A stretch of 64,000 nt of DNA from Hemerocallis citrina (Eukaryota > Streptophyta > Magnoliopsida > Asparagales > Asphodelaceae). How positions within the stretch are numbered: position 1 is the first letter of the stretch; each line of letters opens with the position of its first letter. Below the pieces are notes generated by a model. The model was not told the origin of the DNA and made no database searches. It saw only the letters and a list, made by a program, of their open reading frames with translations. The DNA is taken from positions 142,910,941 to 142,974,940 of the forward strand of contig CM030361.1 of NCBI GenBank assembly GCA_017893485.1. Direction: 5' to 3'. Positions 56,636 to 64,000 of this stretch are shown here, piece by piece. The position numbers and the translations under genes are program-made.

Positions 56636-57375
56636 CTAACCCCTCCTACAGAGCGGGATGCTTTTATTAAGCGACAAGAGAGGCCGGCGAGAGCCGTATT
56701 TCTGCAGCCTTACTTCTGCGGAGGTCTCCAAACCAGTAGGCCGAGTTGCATCTTCGGCACCTGAGATCCTAAGTGTCGCCCCAACAGATGCTCCGCTCGA
56801 CGAGCCAGCCACTCCGCTCTGTGCGTCCCCAGGGCGCCTCAAGACGGGGGCGAGCGTATCGCCAACTCGTGGAACGACCTCCCTTGTGCGTACTCACCTC
56901 GGGGGCAGGAAGTGCTCCTGATGTTACTCCCCTCGGAAAGCCATCGAAGCCGATGGTTTTCTGCCTCTAGCTCCATAACCCGTTCCTTCAGCGAGTCGTC
57001 CGCCACTCTGATCTTCAGACATGGCATTCGGCTCGAGCTGCCCCCGTGAGAGGCCTTGGAGATAGCCCTCCGAAGATGTGCTGCCTCCAGACTCTTCTCC
57101 AGCACAACCTTCTTCAACCCGTCTTTCTCTGCCCTAGCGTCGAATAGAGATTGGCAAAGAAACTTAAGTCTTAAGCCTTGGCTAACGGCCATCGCGGGAC
57201 ACATCTCCTCCCTTTCATGGGGCAATTCGCGAGCCTTGTCCTTTACGTGTTTCAACTCAGAGTCTCGACGGGCCAACATTAGCTTTAGATAATTCAACTC
57301 CGACTCGGCTTTATACAACCTCTCTTGAGTTCAAGCGAGGTCCAGCTTTGTGACCCCAAGATCATTCGAAGGCAT
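56636..57375 (-). pseudogene. Tat-A antisense gene 2: coiled-coil protein (aORF2)
   Basis: Start ATG at 57375 (MPSNDLGVTKLDL), an in-frame TGA at 57333-57331, then an open frame to 56839. It contains YKAESELNYLKLMLARRDSE, LKHVKDKARELPHEREEM, EKDGLKKVVLEKSLEAAHLR and DSLKERVMELEAENHRLRWL. These are heptad-rich segments that predict a coiled coil. A frameshift at about 56840 leads to a serine/glycine-rich tail ending near 56636, with AATAAA at 56668-56663. Function unknown. It may be a separate gene or a distal exon of antisense gene 1. Confidence 0.65.
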
Positions 57376-58205
57376 GACACTTCGGCCATCTTAGATACTT
57401 CGACCATTTGAGATACTTAAGCATATGAAAAAGCCAAGATACTAAGTTCAAACGAAGCCACTACAAGACAACTCAGAAGCAAATCAAACACAAACTTCAA
57501 AGTACACTTAGCGAAAAAGATTTTCATTTCATTAGAATTCAAAAGTTACAAGCGGTGGCCAATCCGCGATTAGGCAACATTTCTTGACAAAACAAATATG
57601 AATTACAACAAGTCAAGGCCGGACCTATTTGCTGTGTCCGACGGTCGATGCAGGCTCCGACCCTTGCGTGGCGGCGACGATCGCCAAGGCATGGCCTCCG
57701 ATCCGGTCTCCACTTTGGACTCATCAACCTCAACCTCAACGTCGTCCCCTTTTTCACCCTCCTCGGAGGTGTCGTCGAATCTCGGGATGTGGTCGGGGAA
57801 GAGGCGCCACCCGGAACAGTCTACCTCGGGGTAGCTCTCCTTCACTTGCGTGATCGCCCAGGCGTAGGCCTTTGCCATATTCACAGCGAGGAACCCCTGC
57901 GCCCTCTCTATGGCCTCGGCCTCGGCCTTCTTAGCAGCGATGACCTTAGCAGCAGTGACGGCGTCCTCCATATCCTTTTCTACCGACTACTTCTGTTGGA
58001 GCAGAACGGCGGTGTCGGCCTCGAGCTTTGCCACGAGACCATCGAGGTACTCCATCCTCGTTGTCTTCCCCTCGGCTTTGGCCTTCAGCTGCTCGAGCTC
58101 CTTGGCGATCCGAGCCTTCTCTGCCCGCGCCCTATCCGTCTTTTGCTTCAATTCTTTCTCTAGTTCGGTCATCTTTTCTGTTAGATGACCGAAGTGGCAA
58201 GTTAT

Positions 58206-58282
58206 CTGCAAAAAGAAAACAAAACCGCATTAAGAACTCTAAAAGAATACAAGTGTTCAACAAGCTAGTCCGCAATGCTTAC
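58206..58282 (-). other. Predicted intron 2 of aORF1 (77 bp)
   Basis: Minus strand: GTAGTATCG|GTAAGCATTG ... GTTTTCTTTTTGCAG|ATAACTTGCC. A near-consensus plant donor and acceptor. Phase 0 joins ALEIARAVVS to ITCHFGHLTEKM without a stop, whereas reading through meets a TAG. Confidence 0.85.
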
Positions 58283-58324
58283 CGATACTACCGCCCGAGC
58301 GATCTCGAGCGCATCGTCTCCTGC

Positions 58325-60094
58325 TGATGTTGATATTTGCAAGTGTACAAAATCGCACAAGTAATATAGATAGATGAGTAGAGTGTCGAACCCACAGGGA
58401 CTAGATATTTTACTGAGTACCGATATCCCTAGATGAATCACTATTTGGAAGATCAAATTTTATAAGGATAAAATAACTAAATTAAATTAATCTAACTAAA
58501 TCTAACTAAATTGGTGAAGAGGGAGAGGGCTGTGAAACTATGAAGCTCTTGTACTTTGTTTAATGGTAAAATTAGTTCTAGGGCTCTTGGTTCACCTCGT
58601 TTATCACACACACAAATTATAATTTCTTATAAATAAAAATATTATCTTTCCTAATTGTAGACCAAAATCCTAAAGATATTAACCACTCTATCAACGTAGT
58701 CTAAAAATTATTCTGAATTAATCATTCGCCTAACGGTCACGTCCTCCAATATACGGTGTTAATTCTTATTAATCACAAATAACTTGTTCGGTCTCTTTAT
58801 GATTTGAAAAATCATACAAATGTCTATCCACCATGTTGTATGCATAAATAATAAAAATCAAAACACAATCAGGAAAGATAGAGTAATAATAAGAAATTAA
58901 AATTTGTGTTCTACAAAACTCGGCTACACCTTAGCTTCTAGAACAATAAATTTAGTTCATATCAAATTTGTTTAGGATTGCATCAAAAATATATAGAGAA
59001 TGAGAGATACAAAAAGAAATTAAAATTAATGCAAACCCCTTTTCTGTCTCAAAAGTAGGAGCCAAAAGTGTTGCTGTCACGCGCCGTCACATCAACGTGT
59101 CAGTCTGTCACACTGCCGTTGTCGGGCCGCGTGTCCCAAAACCAGAGGCGCCACATCACTTCAAAATCGCTGTCACCCTGTTGATCTGAGCCGCACGTGC
59201 TACTTCGAAGCGCACGCCAGGAGAGAAGAAGAAGTCGCCACGTCAGGTGCCTGGTCTGCTTCGGCCACGTGATGTGGTTGTGCTGTCACGTCAGGGGAAG
59301 TCAGAAGCTACTGCTTCCTCTTTCTCTCTCTTTCTTCGTTATGTGCCGCAGCAGAGAAGAGAGAGATCTCTCTCTTTAATTAATATTTTTTTTTATTCTT
59401 CTGTGTTAGCCGTCACCTCTTGAGTTTCTCCTCTCTCCCTTTGTTTGTTCGATCTCAAGACGCAGGCACGTGTCCCTTCGCCCTTGGATGACGTGCAAAC
59501 AGAGATCTCTCTCTGTTCAGTTACAATAATTTTTTTTATTTGTTTGTGTTTGAGTAGCCGTCACCTCTTGGATCTTCTCTCTCCCTTTTGGTTTGTATTT
59601 ATAGAGAACAGGGAGGAGTTTAGGGTTTGCACTTTTTGCATAAAAGTCCACACTCTTCCTTTATTTCCTTCCTTTTTAATCCAGAATTTTATTTATTTCT
59701 CTTTCTTTCTTTTCTTTCTTTTCTACCCACCACATGCTGCTGCATATACAAAATAATACCAGAAATTATGATTTTTAAATTAAATAAAATTAATTAGTTT
59801 AAAATTATTTAAACTAACTACAAATCATAATAGCTCATTAAAAATCCTTTTAAAATTATTTGTCGCATTTTTAACTCAACAAAACAATAAAAATTGATAA
59901 ATCCATTATTCCACTTTGTTTGTTGATTTTTTCCACAAATCTTTACTTTTTGCATCAAAAATATTATTTCTTCAAAAATAATTAATTAAATGAAATCATA
60001 TAGAAGTAAGATGAATTATAGACAATATCAGCGAAAACAAGCAATTTTTATTGGTAAAAGAGTACAAATATTTGTATATAAATTAGACAGATCA
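58325..60094 (+). mobile_element. Solo LTR, 1,770 bp, nested in aORF1
   Basis: Starts TGATGTTGATATTTGCAAGT, ends TTAGACAGATCA, with CCTGC at 58320-58324 and 60095-60099. TGAT/ATCA ends are inverse. The TATA box TATTTATAGAG lies near 59587-59597. Upstream is a cluster of ACGT-core words (59090-59500) and an imperfect duplication (about 59355-59455 and 59500-59600, both with GCCGTCACCTCTTG). The start word with TGTACAAAATCGC and GTGTCGAACCCACAGGGAC resembles a common plant LTR start; I do not name the family. Orientation is opposite to the interrupted gene. Confidence 0.88.
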
Positions 60095-60513
60095 CCTGCC
60101 CCATCGGCGTCCATGGCAGCCCTGTCCTTCGGCGTCGCGAGATGCCGAACTGCCTGCATGCTCGATGTCGAGTCCCTTAGGAACCCGCCGAGCTTCCGGA
60201 CTTGCCAATCCGGGACAAAGATCTTTTTGTGCTCCTCGGTCAGGAACACCTCGGCCTCGGCCGTCAGAGGCGCGGCCTCCATACCCAAACCGACTACTAA
60301 GGGGAAGGCCCCCACCTCTGTTAAGGCCGAAGTTGCCGCTGGAATCGGTGGCCTCTGAACGATAGTGACCAGCACTGCTGCCTGCTCTACAATAGTGGTG
60401 ACCGTCTTCGATCTCGATGAGGACACCTTCGAGGCGACCCTCTTCCTCTTCCTCGAGGGCCTTACTGCTCAGAACCCCGCGTTGCGCCAGCATGGAATCA
60501 AAGTCTATTGTTT

Positions 60514-60583
60514 CTGCACAAAAAGAAGAGATGATTAAGGACATCGTAAACCAAACTCAACAAAAAAAAAGTAAACCGCATAC
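60514..60583 (-). other. Predicted intron 1 of aORF1 (70 bp)
   Basis: Minus strand: AACCCCA|GTATGCGG ... CTTTTTGTGCAG|AAACAATAGAC. Canonical GT...AG with a pyrimidine-rich 3' end. Splicing joins exon 1 in phase 1 to the frame reading TIDFDSMLAQRGVLSSKAL. Confidence 0.75.
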
Positions 60584-61660
60584 TGGGGTTTATGCGGCTG
60601 AGACCCCCCCTGAAGAGCACCTCCTCGGTCAGGTCCCTCTAATCGAACTTCGGCCGGTCAAGAAGAGTCTGAACCTTCTCTTCTTCGTCAGGGCAGAGCA
60701 CCGGACCATCCTTCACCCTCTTCGACACCTCTTCGACCCAGGTCATCGGGATGCTCCACGGCTCTCGACTCCGGATGAGAAAGTACTTGTCCCTCTGGTA
60801 CTTTATCGAGTCCGGACAGCTGATGAGCCTAGCGCCATGCCTCGGAGCCAGGTAGAACCTGAACTCCGACTTGTGTTGCTGATGAAGCCATTATAAGTTT
60901 CGGAGCACTCTCAGATCCGGCTCGAGCTCTGCCGCCTGACAGTGGATGATGAACCTGTTGATCATCTTCCACCCGTTCGGCATGAGTTGAACTGGGCTGA
61001 TCCGGAACCACCGCAGCACCTCGACAATGAAAGGGTGAAGAGGCAGTTGCACCCCGGCTATGATAGCATCGACGGGCCAGAAGCACATATTCACCAGCAT
61101 CGGAGAATTGGCCCTCACTCCGGGCTCGGGCAGCATCAGCTCAAACTCCTTAGGGATCTGAAAGCACTCTCGAATTAACACCAGATCGGCCTCGTTGAGT
61201 ATAGAAATCGTCTCGTCGGCCTCCGAAGTCTCCCTTGCGGCATTCTCTTCGAAGCTCCGCCCCATGTCGTACATGATACGTTCGGCATGCTCCTCCGGCA
61301 GTTCCCGAACCCTCTGAAGTCCGGTCAGAACCCCGGGCATCCTACTGAACTCCCCCATCCTCCGTAGGTCCTCAACTACAGTCTCCACTACGACCGAAGT
61401 GGGCCCTTCTGCGGCGTTGCCTTTGTCGACTAGAGGAGCTAGGCTCAAGGTCGGCTCATAAGCGAGAGGGGGGTAGGTCTCTGGCCTCGGGGAAAAGCTA
61501 GACATTCTTCAAAAATAAGCTAAGTGTTAAATTACCTTGAAGTGACAACGACGGTCGGAAAGTTCACTGGAAATTAGTGAAATCTCGCCTGAAGCTCCCT
61601 CTAGTGAAAATGAGTCGCCTGAGTAAAAACTAGAAAAGTGAACAAGTGAGGAGTGGGGGT

Positions 61661-61675
61661 GAAAGTTTTATAGAG
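61661..61675 (-). promoter_or_regulatory. TATA box for aORF1
   Basis: Minus strand CTCTATAAAACTTTC (TATAAAA at 61672-61666), about 160 bp upstream of the ATG at 61505. The leader between them has no upstream ATG that I noticed, and it holds TTCAAGGTAATTT, a possible weak splice donor. Confidence 0.6.
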
Positions 61676-61814
61676 GCGGCACCCAAATCGAGATTAAAAG
61701 GCTTCAAAGATTCAAAAGCCTGACCCATTTACCACAAGACGACAAAAAAGTGGAGAAACTCAATAGGCCTTAGACTGGACAACGGTCAAACGGTCAGCGT
61801 GCCACATGTCATTT

Positions 61815-62790
61815 TCCTGGACTTCGGCAACCTGTGCTGAGCACTCTTGCCACCGACATCCTAATGTCAGGAAAAATCTCTCCTGAACTTTGGCAACGTG
61901 GGCCGAGCGCTCTTGTCATGGACGTCCAAATGCGAGAAAAATCCCTCCTGGACTTCGGCAATGTGTGCCGAGCACTCTTGCCAAATGTGAGAAAAAATCT
62001 CTCTTGGACCTCAGTAACGTGTGCTGAGCACTCTTGCCACCGACGTCCAAATGTGAGAAAAAATCTCTCCTAGACCTCGGCAACGTGTGTCGAGCACTCT
62101 TGCCACCGACATCCAAATGCGAGAAAAATCTCTCCTGAATTTCGGCAACGTGTGCCGAGCACTCTTGCCACCGACGTCCAAATGTGAGAAAAAATCTCTC
62201 TTGGACCTCGGCAATGTGTGCCGAGCACTCTTGCCACCGACGTCCAAATGTGAGAAAAAATCTCTCTTGGACCTCGGCAACCCCGTTCCGAGCACTCTTG
62301 CCACCGACGTCCAAATAAGAGAAAAAATCTCTCTTGGACCACAGCAACGTGTGCCGAGCACTCTTGCCACCGACGTTCAAATGCGAGAAAAAATCTCTCC
62401 TGGACTTCAGTAACGTGTGCCGAGCACTCTTGCCACCGACGTCCAAATGCGAGAAAAATCTCTCCTGGACTTTACAACGTGTACCGAGCACTCTTGCCAC
62501 CGACGTCCAAATGTGAGAAAAATCTCTCTCCTGGACTTTGGCAACATGTGCCGAGCACTCTTGCCACTGACGTCCAAATGTGAGAAAAAAACATTTCTTG
62601 AACCTCGGCAATGTGTGCCGAGCACTCTTGCCACCGGCATCCAAATGCGAGAAAAACCTCTCCTGGACCTCGACAACGTGCGCCGAGCACTCTTGCCACC
62701 GACGTCCAAATGTGAGAAAAAATCTCTCCTGGACCTCGGCAACGTGTGCCGAGCACTCATGCCACCGACTTCCAAATGCGAGAAAATGCA
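61815..62790 (+). repeat. Tandem repeat, ~65-bp unit, about 15 copies (right array)
   Basis: Same unit as 55996-56470: GAGCACTCTTGCCACCGACG, CCAAATGTGAGAAAAAATCT, CTCTTGGACCTCGGCAAC. A 302-codon minus-strand frame is open through it (62824-61916), but it is purely repetitive and I do not count it as a gene. One isolated copy follows at about 62938-62985. Confidence 0.95.
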
Positions 62791-62794
62791 CTAA

Positions 62795-63496
62795 CCGGTC
62801 AACGGTCAACTTGACACGCGTCATCCTCTCGAGGTCCCTCTCAACTTCGGCAGCATTTGCCGAACCCCCTCGACCTCGGCCTCCACCCAGACACGTGTCA
62901 ACCTACCGAAGTGGCAAAAGGGGGTCGGCGACTGGTGCCGAGCACTCTTGCCACCGACCCCCAAATGAGGAAAAAATGCCTGTGCACCAGAGGAGCCGTC
63001 CGATTGTTCAGAAATTTGTGCCAAAGGCTGATGGACGCCCCAGATCATGCCATGTCATAAATACCGTGATTAAATCCTTTTTTCTTATTTATTAATTCAA
63101 ATTATTTATTTAAAATTGCAAACAAATGATTACAAATTCAGGAAAATTAATTAAAAATTCTAAAAAATAATTATAAATTCGGAGAAATATTTTTGATCCC
63201 CTAGATAAATAATTATTAATTAGAACGGTTAATTAGTGCTCTTTGAAAATAGATCACCACTTTGCAAAATTAAATAAATGATTCGAATAATAGTTAAAAA
63301 ATCATGAAAAATCACCAAAAATCCAGAAGAGCCTAAGAACGATCTTGGGCATGTTTCCAGCTCAGAAAAACACCGTTACTCCTTGAACAAGATTCGAACT
63401 CCCTTTAAGAACCCTGATAAAGTCCTGTACGCCATTGAAACAGCAAAACTACTCCCCAAAGACTGTAGCAAACAGTCTTTAGGAGTGGGGGGCTCG
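62795..63496 (+). other. Tat-A 3' untranslated region and polypurine tract
   Basis: GC-rich part with GGTCAACGGTCAACTTGACA (W-box words) to about 63050, then an AT-rich tract (63060-63330). After it comes the pre-LTR sequence shared with Tat-B (ACAAGATTCGAACTCC near 63389), then the purine tract AGGAGTGGGGGGCTCG (63481-63496) next to the LTR. Confidence 0.75.
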
Positions 63497-64000
63497 TGAT
63501 ATGGATAAAAATGGGATTAAATTGGGACCGTTCAAATTGGGCACAAATCTTAAAGCTACAGGGACAAAACGGTAATTTCACCTACAAATGGGTCCGATAT
63601 GGGAACCAAGTCTCTTCTCCAGGGCCCAATAACCCACGAACGAATCCGTTCAACTGGATAAGGGTCCTAACCTATTACGAGCCAGTTCAAAAGGATATGA
63701 AGATATCTTGATACGTCCTTATCCCTAGGAGGTGGTTCTAACCACTTCTATCCAGCCACACCGAGGAGTAGAGATTTGTTCTTATCTCGAAACAGATCCC
63801 CATGGCAACTACAAATACCCCATCTTCCTACCATTACAAGGTGATCAATCTTTGCCAACCTAAAGCTCTTTTCATATTCTTTCCTGAGTACTGACAAGAG
63901 CATCGGAGTGTTCGTCGCCGAGATCAACCCCGATATTTCAAACTTTGTGCAGGTCAATGGAAACAGTGAGAAGCCAGCCAAACAACAGTAGAAGTGATCA
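63497..64000 (+). repeat. Tat-A 3' LTR (cut by window end)
   Basis: Starts TGATATGGATAAAAATGGGA and aligns with 34835-35340 throughout (CAACTGGATAAGGGTCC, GGTGGTTCTAACCACTTCTA, CAACTACAAATACCCC as decayed TATA, GACAAGAGCATCGGAG). About 60 bp should lie beyond 64000. Confidence 0.93.

Larger units (their letters stand above)
57603..61505 (-). pseudogene. Tat-A antisense gene 1 (aORF1): PF04195-like domain plus coiled coil, spliced
   Basis: ATG at 61505 (MSSFSPRPETYPPLAYEPTL). Exon 1 (61505-60584) holds the block IPKEFELMLPEPGVRANSPM, then VQLPLHPFIVEVLRWFRISP and QLMPNGWKMINRFIIHCQA, which fit the putative gypsy-type transposon family (PF04195). SEFRFYLAPRHGARLISCPD and KYQRDKYFLIRSREPWSIP follow. 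Exon 2 (60513-60095 and 58319-58283) is split by a solo LTR. Exon 3 (58205-57603) is an E/K/A-rich coiled coil followed by DCSGWRLFPDHIPRFDD and an acidic tail. Defects: stops at 60893-60891, near 60640 and 57989-57987, and one frameshift near 60435. Otherwise the frame is preserved. Similar antisense ORFs are known in Tat-lineage elements; the molecular function is unknown. Confidence 0.8.
34835..64000 (+). mobile_element. Tat-A: very large Tat-lineage Ty3/gypsy retrotransposon, with three nested insertions
   Basis: 5' LTR 34835-35397, 3' LTR from 63497 past the window end. Without the nested insertions (36366-39657, 44322-55256, 58325-60099) the internal part is about 12 kb. Plus-strand order: gag, protease, RT, RNase H, second (archaeal-like) RNase H, integrase. 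This is the dual-RNase-H layout described for the Tat lineage. After pol come tandem repeats, two minus-strand coiled-coil genes, more tandem repeats and the polypurine tract. Stops and mutated catalytic residues show it cannot move by itself now. Confidence 0.93.

Noticed and set aside
58325..60094. Large intron of the antisense gene
   Set aside because: Exact CCTGC duplication, TG...CA ends and perfect frame restoration favour an inserted solo LTR.
61916..62824. 302-codon minus-strand open frame
   Set aside because: It runs through the ~65-bp tandem array, whose length is close to 66; the frame is purely repetitive and has no conserved start.
1..64000. CRISPR-like arrays
   Set aside because: The tandem arrays are contiguous minisatellites without unique spacers, and the DNA is eukaryotic.

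Overview
The window is plant nuclear DNA, most likely from a eudicot with a repeat-rich genome. The evidence is AT-rich spacer, Ty3/gypsy elements of the Tat and Reina types, a Ty1/copia element, a plant-type RTE LINE, PIF/Harbinger-like MITEs, Helitron ends and a plant mobile domain pseudogene. I cannot name the species. I found no intact host gene, no rRNA or functional tRNA gene and no CRISPR. Almost every recognisable coding stretch belongs to a transposable element, and nearly all are broken by stops or frameshifts.

Left part (1-21.6 kb): the 3' end of a long LTR (1-443), a large foldback (about 930-1960), Helitron-like ends and small MITEs. Then comes an RTE LINE (3678-11680, 15-bp target duplication) split by a Ty1/copia element (6667-11514, GAGAA duplication). 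11.9-17.1 kb is a patchwork of LTR pieces and inverted repeats. 17.1-21.6 kb is a deletion derivative of a Tat-type gypsy element (Tat-B): protease remnant, two tandem arrays, a W-box-rich stretch and a 3' LTR. It is inserted in the 3' end of a minus-strand Reina-type gypsy element (21.63-26.16 kb).

Middle (26.2-34.8 kb): MITEs with TTA/TAA target duplications, a PMD/MAIN-like pseudogene (29.9-31.6 kb), three MITE-like elements joined at shared TAA trinucleotides, a tandem set of Helitron-like units, a 467-bp Helitron, and a minus-strand Tat-like LTR fragment.

Right part (34.8-64 kb): one very large Tat-lineage gypsy element (Tat-A) with a 563-bp 5' LTR, primer site, gag, protease, RT, RNase H, a second RNase H, integrase, tandem repeats, two antisense genes, more tandem repeats and a 3' LTR cut by the window end. 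Three younger insertions sit inside it, each with a perfect 5-bp duplication: a 3,287-bp solo LTR in gag (AGGAA), a 10.9-kb non-autonomous element with 4.48-kb, nearly identical LTRs in the integrase (GTAAG), and a 1,770-bp solo LTR in an antisense gene (CCTGC). Removing the last one on paper restores the antisense reading frame exactly.

The most interesting object is the antisense gene pair of Tat-A (61505 down to about 56636, minus strand). The first gene has its own TATA box, a region resembling the putative gypsy-type transposon family (Pfam PF04195), two small introns with canonical splice sites and a coiled-coil C-terminal half. The second encodes another coiled-coil protein ending near an AATAAA signal. 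The same ~65-bp tandem repeat flanks the pair on both sides. Antisense ORFs are known in Tat-lineage elements; the intron structure, promoter and repeat flanks seen here deserve a closer look.
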